Part shown: piece after piece, positions 13,340 to 23,674 of the stretch | How the letters are laid out: every line of letters starts with the position of its first letter | How positions within the stretch are numbered: the stretch's first letter is position 1 | DNA from: Chloroflexota bacterium | GTDB lineage: Bacteria > Chloroflexota > Dehalococcoidia > Lucifugimonadales > UBA3495 | NCBI GenBank assembly: GCA_002721995.1 | Contig: PBMF01000014.1 | Coordinates: 15,541-79,540 of the forward strand | Reading direction: 5' to 3' | Length of the DNA stretch: 64,000 nucleotides | The notes under the pieces: generated by a model | What the model saw: only the letters and a program-made list of their open reading frames with translations | Told to the model about the DNA's origin: nothing | Database searches by the model: none | Translations under genes and position numbers: made by a program

Positions 13340-13795
13340 TTAGCCAGCCAGCAGGGTCCGTGCGGCCTGGCGCACGACGTCGCCGTCCAGGACCACCGAG
13401 AACTTACCGTCCGGCTGCTCCTCAAAGGACGAGTCCACGTGGAAGGTCCGGAGCAGTTCGGCCACTGCGGACTCCCGACGTTCGTCGGGGATCACCACCG
13501 GGTCGTCCGACTCTCCCAGGTGACGGTTGATCTCGTGGGTGATGATCTCCCGCTCGATGTACCGCTGCTGGATCAGGTTGATCTCGCCGGTATGGCGGCC
13601 CAGGTAGCACCCGCCGAACTGCATGGACTCGCTGTGCCGTCCCTCGAAGTCGCCCTCGCTGCGGTACTTGGGCTCCAGCTCATTGGCTTCCAGGTAGTCG
13701 CGAATCTCCTGGTCCTCGGGGTCCGGATTCTCCAGGTTGGCGATCATGATCACCCGGTACATGAAGAACTCGGCTGGTTCAACCTTTATAATCAT
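13340..13795 (-). CDS. Hypothetical protein
   Basis: Intact 151-aa ORF between terminator and next gene; no recognised family. Confidence 0.6.
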   Translation of the reverse strand: MIIKVEPAEFFMYRVIMIANLENPDPEDQEIRDYLEANELEPKYRSEGDFEGRHSESMQFGGCYLGRHTGEINLIQQRYIEREIITHEINRHLGESDDPVVIPDERRESAVAELLRTFHVDSSFEEQPDGKFSVVLDGDVVRQAARTLLAG

Positions 13796-13813
13796 GGGAT
13801 ACCCCCAGCGTGC

Positions 13814-14863
13814 CTAGCGGCCCACCGCCTTCATTATGCGGTCCACGTGGGCCTCATTTTGGCTCAGTGTAGCATCGTCGATGCCGTTCATAACCTCGAT
13901 AACCGCGTCGTTGAAGGGGGTTGGAATGGCCAATTCCCGGCCCTTCTGGGCGACCAGGCCGTTCATGAGATTGATCTCCGAGCGGCGGCCTTTGTACACA
14001 TCCTGGGCCATGGAGGCCAGCCAGTTGACCCGGCCGCCCGAGGCGGACATGTGGGCGTCCAGTTCCTCGAAAACGTCTCCCTTGTCGGCATCGGCCCAGG
14101 TCTGGGCGGCCTGCCCGTTGATGGCAACCACGTTCAGTCCCATGGCCAAGCCAACCTGGGCGCCCTCCTTAGCCAGGTTGATGCGGATCAGCCGGCAGCG
14201 GGGGTCTTCAGCCATTGACTGGGAACCCAGCCCGGTGGCGGCGGAAATCCCGTTGCCCATGGAGTTCTGGCAGAGCTTGGCCCAGCGCTCGCCCCAGAGG
14301 TTGTCCGAGGCGTAGGCGGCGTCGATATTGTCCAAGAGACCGGCCACCATCTCGGAACGGGGCGTGATGCGTCCGTCCTGCTCACCCACGCGGAACACCA
14401 CGTGGCCCGAGTCGCGGCCGACGGCCCCGCCGCGGGTGACCTCACCCGGCTCCCAAAGGGCAACCTCGATGTGGGAGGCGATGCAGCCCATCTGCCGGTT
14501 GGCCCCAACGATCTCGCCCATGGGAACGTCGTTCCAGCAGTTCTGCAGGGAGACGAAGAACCCGTCTTCCCGCACGTAGCGCTTGATGAAATGGGTGGCC
14601 CACTCGGTGTCGTAGGACTTCATGGAGATGAAGACCCAGTCGAAGGGCTCGGCGATCCTTTGGGCCTCGGTCAGGTGCATGGCTTTGACAGGCACTGTGA
14701 AGGGTCCCTGACTGCCGGTTACGCTGAGACCGTCGCTCTTCATCTTTTCGACGTGCTCCGGCCACATATCGATGAGGGTCGCGTCTTCGCCGATCCTGCT
14801 CAGGAAAGCGCCGACGTAGCTGCCCAGCGCTCCGGCGCCCATGATGCCAATCTTGTCACCCAT
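13814..14863 (-). CDS. Ketopantoate reductase family protein (ApbA/PanE-like 2-dehydropantoate 2-reductase)
   Basis: KIGIMGAGALGSYVGAFLSRIGEDATLIDMWPEHVEKMKSDGL Rossmann motif. Confidence 0.88.
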   Translation of the reverse strand: MGDKIGIMGAGALGSYVGAFLSRIGEDATLIDMWPEHVEKMKSDGLSVTGSQGPFTVPVKAMHLTEAQRIAEPFDWVFISMKSYDTEWATHFIKRYVREDGFFVSLQNCWNDVPMGEIVGANRQMGCIASHIEVALWEPGEVTRGGAVGRDSGHVVFRVGEQDGRITPRSEMVAGLLDNIDAAYASDNLWGERWAKLCQNSMGNGISAATGLGSQSMAEDPRCRLIRINLAKEGAQVGLAMGLNVVAINGQAAQTWADADKGDVFEELDAHMSASGGRVNWLASMAQDVYKGRRSEINLMNGLVAQKGRELAIPTPFNDAVIEVMNGIDDATLSQNEAHVDRIMKAVGR

Positions 14864-14907
14864 TTGGTCTTCTCCTGTTGCTGACGCCCGCGGGGCATCG
14901 TTCGGTG

Positions 14908-16503
14908 TTAGCTTTGGTGCAGAGCGCCTAGGTGGGCCAGCCTTACGTTATAGATATGGCCCAGGTCCCGAATCTCAGACATAACCTCAGGGGGCACCGG
15001 GTCGTCCAGACCGATAACCATCATGGCCCGGCCCCGCAGGTTCAACCGCCCCACTTCCATGAAATTGATGTTGATGTTGTGGTTACCGGCGATGGTCCCC
15101 ACGGCGCCGATGGAACCCGGCTGGTCCTGGTTGTCCACGAACAGCATGTAGGGGGTGGTCGGGACGATATCCAGCCAATAGTCGTTGATCTTCACGATGT
15201 GGGGCTCGTTCCGCATGGACGTGCCGGCCAGGGTGATCTTGCCCTCACTGGTCTCCACGGTGGCGCTGACGATATTGGAGTATTCCTGGGCGGCGGTGTT
15301 GTGCTGCTCGGTTATGCTCAGACCCCTCTCCCGGGCCAGCACCGGCGCATTGATCAGGTTGACCTGCTCCGTGTTCACCGGCTCCAACAGGCCCTGGAGG
15401 ACGGCAGCCTGCAGCGACCGGGTGTCGTGCTCGGCGATCTCACCCTGGTAGCTGATGGTGATCCCCAGAAATTGGCCCTCGGCCAGATGGGTGAGCAGCT
15501 TGCCCACCACGGTGGCTACCGGCATGAGGGGGGCCAGTACGGCATGGACCTCGGGGGCGACGAAGGGCGCGTTCACCGTGTTACGGGCCGGTTCGCCGTT
15601 CAGAACCGCCAACACCTGCTCCGAGGCCTCGATTGCCACCTCACGTTGGGCCTCTTCTGTGGATGCCCCCAGATGGGGGGTGACCACCACCCTGGGATGG
15701 TCCACCAACCTGGTGTTCTGCGGCGGCTCCTCAGCGAATACGTCCAGGGCCACGCCGCCCAGTTGGCCCGAATCCAGCCCGTCCAGGATGGCTTGCTCGT
15801 CCACCAATTCGCCCCGGGCCACGTTTATCAAGCGGGCTCCGGGCTTGAGCAGGGCCACTTCCTTTCTGCCGATCATGCCGCGAGTGCCGTCGGTCAGCGG
15901 AGTGTGCAGGGTGATGAAGTCGGACTCGGCCAACAGCTCCTCCAGGGAGAGCAGCTCGATGCCCTTGCTCCGGGCGTAGTCGGGAGAAACGAAGGGGTCG
16001 TACCCCACCAGCCTCATGTCAAAGCTCTGGGCGCGGTGGGCCACTTCCGAACCGACTCTGCCCAGGCCGCAAACGCCCAGGGTCTTATTACGGACTTCCA
16101 CACCCATGAACTGGCTACGCTTCCACTCGCCCGACTTCAGGGACTGGTGAGCGGTGGGGACGTTTCGCGACAGGGCCAACATCAGGGCCATGGTGTGTTC
16201 CGCCGCCGCCACGGTGTTGCCGGTGGGAGCGTTGACCACGGCGATACCGGCGGAGGTGGCTGCGTCCAGGTCGATGTTGTCCACGCCGATGCCGGCGCGG
16301 GCGACCACCTTCAGCTTCTTGGCCGTCTCGATGACCTCCTTGGTCACCTTGGTCTCGCTGCGCACCACCAGCCCGTCATAATCGCCGATAACCGACAGCA
16401 GCTCCGGAGGCTTCATTCCTGTTTTTACGTCCACATCGGCCTTGGACTGGAGCAGTGCCACTCCCTCGGATCCGATGGGGTCTGATACCAAAATCTTGGG
16501 CAT
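14908..16503 (-). CDS. serA: D-3-phosphoglycerate dehydrogenase (ACT domain)
   Basis: MPKILVSDPIGSEGVALL; GRVGSEVAHRAQSFDMRLVGYDPF; C-terminal ACT NQDQPGSIGAVGTIAGNHNININFMEVGR; start chosen at MPKILVSD inside the ORF 14908..16584. Confidence 0.93.
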   Translation of the reverse strand: MPKILVSDPIGSEGVALLQSKADVDVKTGMKPPELLSVIGDYDGLVVRSETKVTKEVIETAKKLKVVARAGIGVDNIDLDAATSAGIAVVNAPTGNTVAAAEHTMALMLALSRNVPTAHQSLKSGEWKRSQFMGVEVRNKTLGVCGLGRVGSEVAHRAQSFDMRLVGYDPFVSPDYARSKGIELLSLEELLAESDFITLHTPLTDGTRGMIGRKEVALLKPGARLINVARGELVDEQAILDGLDSGQLGGVALDVFAEEPPQNTRLVDHPRVVVTPHLGASTEEAQREVAIEASEQVLAVLNGEPARNTVNAPFVAPEVHAVLAPLMPVATVVGKLLTHLAEGQFLGITISYQGEIAEHDTRSLQAAVLQGLLEPVNTEQVNLINAPVLARERGLSITEQHNTAAQEYSNIVSATVETSEGKITLAGTSMRNEPHIVKINDYWLDIVPTTPYMLFVDNQDQPGSIGAVGTIAGNHNININFMEVGRLNLRGRAMMVIGLDDPVPPEVMSEIRDLGHIYNVRLAHLGALHQS

Positions 16504-16792
16504 GGGTTTATTCCTGGAGATGTGTGGGGTATTGCGCCGCCAGGCTCGAATTCGCTGCGCTGCGTGCCTGTACCAGCGGCCCATAAACTATAGCACAAAC
16601 AGGACTAATTGGCGGGTTCCGCTGACGCCGTGCGGACTTGAAGACCCATTGGGCGAGCCGATTTGCCCTACTGTAGAACCCAGGCCGTTCCTCCGAGCAA
16701 CTCCCGTGAGGTTTTCTTGAGTATCCCATGCACCTTTTTTGTCAAAATGGGGATGTGGGCTTCCCACTTTGGAGTGGAAGGAGAGCTAGGTA

Positions 16793-17520
16793 TTGGCCTC
16801 TAACGATAACTTCAAAATCTTGTTCGTTGACGACAAGGTGAACGTCCGGTCGTTCGTCGGTCCTGCCATCAAGTCCGCTGGGTATCAATACCTTGAAGCG
16901 GAGGATGGCCCGGCCGCCCTATACCTTATAGAGGAAGAGCAACCCGACCTGGTCGTCTTGGACATCATGCTGGAAGACCCTGATTTTGGCGGTCTGGACA
17001 TCTGCAAGGACATCAGGAGCCGGGGCAACCAGACACCTGTCATATTTCTGACCGTGAAAGACCGTGCCGAAGACCCCCAATACCTTAGAAGGGCATTCAG
17101 TCTGGGCGGCGACGACTACATCACCAATCGGACGGGACCAACGTGGTCAGGCTCACCAACAACTCCCATACCGACACCGAACCCAGTTGGTCTCCGGACG
17201 GCACAAAGATAGTCTTCACATCCGACCGGGATAGCATCTGCTGCCCCGTGAACGATGAGATCTATGTGATGGACGCGGTGGACAGCGACGGCGACGGCAA
17301 CGGCGACAACTTGGTGAGAATAACCAACAACACAACCACCGCCAACCAAGATGGGTCTCCCAATTGGTCCCCTGACGGAAGCATGATCACCTGGGTCCAC
17401 CGCACGAACGGCTACCCGGTAGGTAGATATGATGTCTGAGCAATGAACGCCGATGGCTCCGGCCAAACCAACCTAACCAACGACTTTGGAACAGTTGCGG
17501 AGCCGGACTGGAGTCCCTGA
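16793..17520 (+). pseudogene. Chimeric remnant: response-regulator receiver domain truncated at ~17120 and joined out of frame to a TolB/PD40-type beta-propeller fragment
   Basis: 16793-17118: FKILFVDDKVNVRSFVGPAIKSAGYQYLEAEDGPAALYLIEEEQPDLVVLDIMLED...LGGDDYIT. Then in another frame DGTNVVRLTNNSHTDTEPSWSPDGTKIVFTSDRD...SPNWSPDGSMITWVH...YDV-TGA-AMNADGSGQTNLTNDFGTVAEPDWSP*. Confidence 0.75.
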
Positions 17521-17604
17521 TGCGACCTCGCGAATGCCGCGTTTGGTCCCACAGGGTGGGGGTAACATAGGCTCCTTGACCCATGCCTGCCCCGCAGTTA
17601 GGAT

Positions 17605-17655
17605 AGGCCCTGGCTGGCCTCAGAGTAATCTGAGCCTAAAGCCAGGGCCTTTCTC
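17605..17655 (+). terminator. Strong hairpin, likely transcription terminator
   Basis: AGGCCCTGGCT...AGCCAGGGCCT 11-bp arms with inner CTCAGA-GTAA-TCTGAG stem, followed by TTCTCC. Confidence 0.6.
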
Positions 17656-17772
17656 CATACTTTCGCGGATGAAAGACGCCCTGATACGACCCCACCACCA
17701 CCTGCTCCAAAGTCGTCCTAACGCATAAGACCTGACCCGAAAGTCCAACCTCAGCACTCAGGAGACTCCAAT

Positions 17773-18993
17773 ATGTTCTTGATGCGGTTCACCGAACGGG
17801 CCTACACCAACTACACCGAAGAGGCCGTGAGAAACAGCCCCAATGAAGCCGTGCGGCTGACCTTCTCCAACAGCAACTTCGACCCCCAGGTGGGCGCTCG
17901 CCAGTACAACGAATACCTGGACGAGTACGAGTACTGCGAAGAAGCGGGATTCGACGGGCTGATGCTCAACGAGCACCACAACACCCCCACCTGCCTGGGC
18001 GCTACCATGAACCTGGAGGCGGCCATCCTGGCCCGCAACACCAAGAAGCCCAAGATAGTGCTCCTGGGCAACCCGTTACCCACCTTCGAGAACCCCCTGC
18101 GCCTTGCCGAAGAACTGGCAGAGATCGACATGATCTCCGGCGGACGCCTGGTCTCCGGTTTCGTGCGCGGCACCGGCGTGGAAAGCCTGGCCGCCAACGT
18201 GAACCCCCTCTACAACCGGGAACGGTTCGAAGAGGCCCACGACCTGATCATGAAGATCTGGACCACCCCCGGCCCCTTCCGCTGGGAGGGCAAGCACTAC
18301 CAGTTCCGGGTGGTCAACCCCTTCCAGACCCCGCTGCAGAAGCCCCATCCGCCGGTCTGGATCCCCGGACTGGGCAGCCCCGAGACCCTGGTCTGGGCCG
18401 CCGAGCGCGGTTATCCCTACATCTACCTGGAGACCGACCCCCAGGGGACCCAGGACATGATGGATATCTACACCGAGGCCGCCCGTGAGAACGGCTATGA
18501 GCCGGGCCCCGAGAATTTCGGCTACCTCTGCCGCATCCATGTCCAAGACACGGATGAAAAGGCCTACGAATCAGCCAAGGGGTTCCTCACCGGCAACGTG
18601 GGTGTGGGCCGGGTGCCCGTGCCCAAGGACTACATGCTTCCCGTGGGTTACAGCGGCAGCAAGAAGGACCCGAGGATCGCCAAGTACCAGGGCCGGGTCC
18701 GCAAGGACCCGTTCTTGGGGCTGGGTCTCGAGACCGCCAGCTACGATGAGATTCTGGCCGCCAACCGCTGGATCGTGGGCAGCCCGGAAACCGTGGTCAA
18801 AAAGCTGAGGGAGACCCTGTCGGTCATCCGCCCCGGCATCCTGGGTGTTTGGACCAACGATGGCGACACCACCCATGCCGACACCATGCGCTGCCTGGAA
18901 CTCATGGGACAGGAAGTGCTGCCCGCCCTGCGGGAGATCGGCGCCGACCTGGAACTGACCGACCCATTCCAGAAGGAAGCCCAAAGGGCTTAG
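17773..18993 (+). CDS. LLM class flavin-dependent oxidoreductase (luciferase-like)
   Basis: EEAGFDGLMLNEHHNTPTCLGATMNLEAAILARNTKKPKIVLLGNPLP...IDMISGGRLVSGFVRGTGVE. Confidence 0.93.
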   Translation: MFLMRFTERAYTNYTEEAVRNSPNEAVRLTFSNSNFDPQVGARQYNEYLDEYEYCEEAGFDGLMLNEHHNTPTCLGATMNLEAAILARNTKKPKIVLLGNPLPTFENPLRLAEELAEIDMISGGRLVSGFVRGTGVESLAANVNPLYNRERFEEAHDLIMKIWTTPGPFRWEGKHYQFRVVNPFQTPLQKPHPPVWIPGLGSPETLVWAAERGYPYIYLETDPQGTQDMMDIYTEAARENGYEPGPENFGYLCRIHVQDTDEKAYESAKGFLTGNVGVGRVPVPKDYMLPVGYSGSKKDPRIAKYQGRVRKDPFLGLGLETASYDEILAANRWIVGSPETVVKKLRETLSVIRPGILGVWTNDGDTTHADTMRCLELMGQEVLPALREIGADLELTDPFQKEAQRA

Positions 18994-19032
18994 TTAATAG
19001 CTGAAAGCTGACAGCATCCGAAGGAGAAAAAC

Positions 19033-19815
19033 ATGGTTGCCTTTACCGAAGAAATGGTGGACGTTGGCGGCACCAAGGTCCACACCCTGAAGGGCGGCTC
19101 CGGAGAGCCCCTGCTGCTGCTCCACGGCGCGGGCGGGAACAACGGCTGGCTCCAGTTCGTGGACGCCCTGGCCGAACAGTACACCGTCTACTACCCCTCC
19201 CACCCCGGCTACGGCCAGACGGAGCGTCCCGACTGGCTGGAGACCATCCCCGACATGGCCTGCTTCTATAGCTGGTACCTGGAGACCCTGGGTCTTGAGG
19301 GCATAAGGGCCGTCGGTTTCTCCATGGGCGGCTGGATCGCCGCCGAGATCGCCGCCATGTGCAACCACTCCTTCAGCAAGCTGATGCTGGTGGGCGCCGT
19401 AGGCATCAAGCCCGAAAAGGATGAGATTGCCGACCTGTTCATCATCACACCGGCCCAGGTGCAGGAACTCATGTTCCACGACCCCAGCCAGTCACCGGAG
19501 TACCAGGCCATCTACGGCCGGGAACTGACCCCGGAAGAGGCCATGACCGCCGAGGGCAACCGTGAGATGGCGGTGCGCCTCTGCTGGAAGCCCTACATGC
19601 ACGACCCCAGGCTGCCCAGCCTGCTCAAGCGGGTGAACATACCCGCGCGCATGGTCTGGGGCAAGAACGACCAGATAGTACCCGTCGAGTGCGGCGAACT
19701 CTACAACAAGGCCATCAAGGGGTCAGACCTGGTGGTTGTTGATAACTGCGGCCACTCACCCCAGGTGGAAAAACCCCAAGAATTCATAAAGACGTCCCTG
19801 GATTTCCTGGCCTAA
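19033..19815 (+). CDS. Alpha/beta hydrolase
   Basis: [22 protein letters not shown], nucleophile elbow GFSMGG, catalytic His region [14 protein letters not shown]. Confidence 0.92.
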   Translation: MVAFTEEMVDVGGTKVHTLKGGSGEPLLLLHGAGGNNGWLQFVDALAEQYTVYYPSHPGYGQTERPDWLETIPDMACFYSWYLETLGLEGIRAVGFSMGGWIAAEIAAMCNHSFSKLMLVGAVGIKPEKDEIADLFIITPAQVQELMFHDPSQSPEYQAIYGRELTPEEAMTAEGNREMAVRLCWKPYMHDPRLPSLLKRVNIPARMVWGKNDQIVPVECGELYNKAIKGSDLVVVDNCGHSPQVEKPQEFIKTSLDFLA

Positions 19816-19853
19816 CCCAGCCGATAGCTGATAGCTTCCGAAAGGAGTTTCTT

Positions 19854-20987
19854 GTGAGTCTGGACGTTTATTACTTCACGGAGATGCCTTACCACTACAT
19901 CGACGATGAATTGGCGGAGCAATGGCCGTCCCTGCGGCTGACCTTCCCCAACAGCTACTTCGACCCCAACAAGGCCACCGACCTGTTCAAGCGATATTTG
20001 GACGAGTTCCAATACGCCGAGGAGGCCGGTTTCCAGGGGCTGATGATCAACGAGCACCACAACACCCCGTCCTGCATGGACGTTGAGGTGAACATCACGG
20101 GAGGCATCCTCTCCCGTCTGACCTCCAAGGCCAAGATTCTCATGCTAGGCAACATGCTGCCCACCTCGGACAACCCTCCCAGGCTGGCCGAAGAAATAGC
20201 CATGCTGGACGTCATCTCAGGCGGACGCATCGTCTCAGGGTTCGTGCGGGGCATCGGCGTGGAAAGCTGGGCCAACAACACCAACCCCGTGTACAACCGT
20301 GAGCGGTTCGAGGAGTGCCACGACCTGATAATCAAGACCTGGACCACCCCCGGCCCCTTCCGCTGGGAGGGTAAGCACTACCAGTACCGGGCGGTGAACC
20401 CCTGGATGGTGCCGGTGCAAAAGCCCCATCCGCCGGTGTGGGTGCCGGGCACGGGCAGTCCCGAGACCGTGGCCTGGGCCGCCGACAACCACTACACCTA
20501 CGCCGCTTTCCTCACCGAACTCTCCCGGGCCAAGCAGCTATTCGCCAACTACCGGGAACACGCCGCCAAGACCGGCTGGGAGCCGGGGCCGGACAAGTTC
20601 GCCTTCATGATCTGCGCCCACGTCAACGAGACCGACGAGAAGGCCCAGGAGTCGGGCAAAGCATTCATGTGGCGCATGGGACATCCGCTGAAGGGCCCCA
20701 GGGAATACTGGGCGCCACCGGGCTATTTCTCCAGGGCCGGCACCCAGGCAAACGCTGCCCGCCGCCAGCGGCCCATGAACGAACTGTCCTACCAGGAGCT
20801 GCAGGACGACTACCACCTGGTGGTGGGCAGCCCCGACACGGTCATCAAGAAACTGCGGCACATAAAAGAGGAACTGGGCATCGGATCATTACTGCTGGAA
20901 GCCCAGGGCGGCCCGCTGTCCCACGAGGACACCATGCGGTCCATAAAACTCATGGGCGAAGAAGTCATACCCGCTCTGCAGGACTAA
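19854..20987 (+). CDS. LLM class flavin-dependent oxidoreductase (luciferase-like), paralog of 17773..18993
   Basis: EEAGFQGLMINEHHNTPSCMDVEVNITGGILSRLTSKAKILMLGNMLP; GTG start. Confidence 0.92.
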   Translation: MSLDVYYFTEMPYHYIDDELAEQWPSLRLTFPNSYFDPNKATDLFKRYLDEFQYAEEAGFQGLMINEHHNTPSCMDVEVNITGGILSRLTSKAKILMLGNMLPTSDNPPRLAEEIAMLDVISGGRIVSGFVRGIGVESWANNTNPVYNRERFEECHDLIIKTWTTPGPFRWEGKHYQYRAVNPWMVPVQKPHPPVWVPGTGSPETVAWAADNHYTYAAFLTELSRAKQLFANYREHAAKTGWEPGPDKFAFMICAHVNETDEKAQESGKAFMWRMGHPLKGPREYWAPPGYFSRAGTQANAARRQRPMNELSYQELQDDYHLVVGSPDTVIKKLRHIKEELGIGSLLLEAQGGPLSHEDTMRSIKLMGEEVIPALQD

Positions 20988-21101
20988 TTAGCCTCAGACC
21001 AGATCCCCAACTTGACGATTCGTCCCTTCCCCCTCTGGGGAAGGTTAGGATGGGGTACACTCCGCAGAATAACGCCGGAACACGAACCTGAGCGCTGACC
21101 C

Positions 21102-22232
21102 CTAAAACAAACAGTTCACCGACAGCTCGCCGCAGGTGTCCCGGATCCACTCGGCCACTTCCGGATGAAGGGGGATTCCCTCCTTGCGGCGGACGGCCTC
21201 CACCTCGGCCTCAGGCAGTCCGGCCACCAGCACCCGGTCGTGGCCCGGCGCCGGCTTGGTGCTCTGCATCATCTGCGACCACTCGTCCATCTGCACTTTG
21301 AAGGGCTCCACGTCGGTGAAAGCCTCGATGCTGTAGGCGGCAACGTAGTGGCCGAAGTTGGGACGGCCCGGCACCGCGCCGTAACCGAAACCAGTCAGCA
21401 CCCCGGCCAGGATGTCCACGATGCAGGAAAGCCCGTAGCCCTTGTGGGACCCCAGTTCCCGGTCGCTGCCCAAGGGCAACAGGGTTACGTTCTCCGGGGC
21501 CTGTGAGGGTTCCATGATGGGGCTGCCGTCTTCCGCAGCCAGCCAGCCGCCGGGGATCTCCGCGCCCAACCGGCCCGCGATGCGAATCTTGTTCACCGCC
21601 ACAGAACTGGTGGCCGCGTCGAAGACAAAGGGCGGCTCGTTCTTGGCCGGTACCGCGATGGCGATGGGATTGGTGCCAAGCCTTGGCTCAGCCCCGAATG
21701 TGGGCAGCACCGAGGGTGGGCAGCTGGTCATGCAGACGCCGATCATGTCATGCTCCAAAGCCCTCATGGCGTGGTAGGACGCCATGCCCAAGTGGCGGGC
21801 GTTGCCGATGGTGACCATGCCAACACCCACTTTCTTGGCCTTCTCAATGGCGATGTCCATGGCCTTGGGGGTGATAATCGTGCCCAGACCGCGGTCCGAG
21901 TCCACATTGGCGGCGGCTGGAGTCTCCCTGATCACCTTCCAGTTGGGCTTGGGGTTGATCGAGCCTTCCTGATAACCGGCCACATAGCTTTTCAGCATGT
22001 TGGACACACCATGGGAGTCCACACCCCGCAGATCGGCCAGCACCTGGACGTCGGCGGCCAACAGCGCGTCTTCCGGCGGTACGCCCATCTTCTCGAAGAT
22101 ACCGGCCACCGTCCTCTTCAGGTCGTCGTCCTTCACGAATTCCGCGTCGTCATGGCTAACCTTGAACTGCTCTAGCAACTTGTAACTCCTCTGTCTGTCA
22201 GGGATGCGGGCCGGACTCGCGCCCAGGCCCAC
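21102..22232 (-). CDS. Ldh family (malate/L-lactate/ureidoglycolate-type) oxidoreductase; true start probably slightly downstream of 22232
   Basis: ADLRGVDSHGVSNMLKSYV, RGLGTIITPKAMDIAIEKAKKVGVGMVTIGNARHLGMASYHA, GSHKGYGLSCIVDILAGVLTG. Confidence 0.92.
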   Translation of the reverse strand: MGLGASPARIPDRQRSYKLLEQFKVSHDDAEFVKDDDLKRTVAGIFEKMGVPPEDALLAADVQVLADLRGVDSHGVSNMLKSYVAGYQEGSINPKPNWKVIRETPAAANVDSDRGLGTIITPKAMDIAIEKAKKVGVGMVTIGNARHLGMASYHAMRALEHDMIGVCMTSCPPSVLPTFGAEPRLGTNPIAIAVPAKNEPPFVFDAATSSVAVNKIRIAGRLGAEIPGGWLAAEDGSPIMEPSQAPENVTLLPLGSDRELGSHKGYGLSCIVDILAGVLTGFGYGAVPGRPNFGHYVAAYSIEAFTDVEPFKVQMDEWSQMMQSTKPAPGHDRVLVAGLPEAEVEAVRRKEGIPLHPEVAEWIRDTCGELSVNCLF

Positions 22233-22328
22233 CCAATCGTCTGTGCCCGAAGTATAGCACTGGCGTACCGCCGTGGCCCCCGGCTATAATCCGGCCAATC
22301 CCCGCGCTGGTATTCCCAGAGGATTTCG

Positions 22329-23447
22329 ATGAGCGACCCCAAAGAGCAGGCCCTGGACTTCCTATCAAGGCTGGGCGTCAACCCCGCCACCGCTTTCCGA
22401 GAAACCGGAGTGGCCGACACTGTAATAGCCATCCTGGACGAGATTGGAGTGGGCTACCAGCAAGACAGCTTCGGGAACATCATCGCCAAGGTCCCGGGTG
22501 CAGACTCAACCGCCAATCCCCTGGCAGTGGTCGCCCACATGGACCATCCAGGCTTCGAGATTACGGCCCACCATCCGGAAGGCGACAACAAGGGCTACGT
22601 GGCCAAGGCCATGGGCGGTGTGCCCCAGGCCAGCTTCGAGCCGGGAATCCCGGTGCAGGTGCTGCTGCCCGACGGCAGCCGGGCCAAGGGTGTCACCGGC
22701 GGCAAGTACGGCGACGAGGCCGAGCGGCAGGTTCTGATCCGGTTGGAGCAGCCCCAGGACCTGGAGCCGCCAATCTCCGTGGTCTTCGACCTGGTGGACT
22801 TTGAGCTGGACGGCGAACACATCCGGATGCGTGCCGTGGACGACCTGGCCGGCTGCGGCAGCATACTGGCCGCCCTGGCCCGGCTCAGCGAGGGCGACCC
22901 GCCGCCGGGTGACGTCTACGGCGTGTTCACCCGCGCCGAGGAGGTTGGCCTGGTGGGCGCAAGGCTCATGGCCGAGGCGGGTACGTTACCCCCTGAGACA
23001 TTGGTCATATCCGCCGAGTCCAGCCGGACCCTGCCAGGGGCCGAGATGGGTCAGGGCATCGTCATCAGGGTGGGTGACGCCGGTTTCACCTTCACCGCCG
23101 ATGCCGAGGCCGTGCTCATTCGCGCCCGGGAGACCCTGCGGGATCAGGACAAAGACTTCAAGTGCCAGCGCCAGTTGATGAGCGGCGGGACCTGCGAGGC
23201 CAGCGCCTTCGCCGTCTACGGCTACCAGACCACGGGCATCGCCTTCCCACTGGGCAACTACCACAACGGCGCTCCCGAGGACAAGATCGAAGCCGAGTAC
23301 ATCCGTATCGACGACTACCTGGGCGGCGTTGAATTAATCACCGAAGCCGCCCGCCGGGTATCGGACCGCACCAACACCGCCTTCCACCAACGACTGCGTG
23401 AGGTGCCCGACCTTCTGCGCCAACGGATGTTGGACACTTCAGGTTGA
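22329..23447 (+). CDS. M42-type metallopeptidase/aminopeptidase-like protein
   Basis: DSFGNIIAKVPG, VVAHMDHPGFEI, RAVDDLAGCGSILAAL, VFTRAEEVGLVGARL. Confidence 0.85.
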   Translation: MSDPKEQALDFLSRLGVNPATAFRETGVADTVIAILDEIGVGYQQDSFGNIIAKVPGADSTANPLAVVAHMDHPGFEITAHHPEGDNKGYVAKAMGGVPQASFEPGIPVQVLLPDGSRAKGVTGGKYGDEAERQVLIRLEQPQDLEPPISVVFDLVDFELDGEHIRMRAVDDLAGCGSILAALARLSEGDPPPGDVYGVFTRAEEVGLVGARLMAEAGTLPPETLVISAESSRTLPGAEMGQGIVIRVGDAGFTFTADAEAVLIRARETLRDQDKDFKCQRQLMSGGTCEASAFAVYGYQTTGIAFPLGNYHNGAPEDKIEAEYIRIDDYLGGVELITEAARRVSDRTNTAFHQRLREVPDLLRQRMLDTSG

Positions 23448-23603
23448 GACCGTCACCACCCGTTATTCCCGGCTACATGGGAATCCAGAGATTAACTCAC
23501 TGGTATAGGACTTAACACTAGAACCAAATCTCTAACGCCTGCTCATGGTGAGACTGTCGAACCACTGCTCCGGGCAGGAAATTCGCCAATAACCGGACCA
23601 CCC

Positions 23604-23631
23604 GGCCCTTCGACAAGCTCAGGGTGAGCGG
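23604..23631. repeat. Dispersed repeat of the GGCCCTTCGACAAGCTCAGGGTGAGC type
   Basis: GGCCCTTCGACAAGCTCAGGGTGAGCGG; a related copy lies inside queA at 41079..41106. Confidence 0.7.
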
Positions 23632-23674
23632 TGCCGAACGAACTGCCCAGACGAAAACGTAGGAGTAACATCAA

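Noticed and set aside
14932-16485. 517-aa forward ORF opposite serA
   Set aside because: Shadow ORF in GC-rich DNA; composition is His/Gly/Val rich and serA on the reverse strand is unmistakable. Same reasoning for 5376..6353, 31402..32631, 47795..48622, 50517..51659 and similar antisense ORFs.
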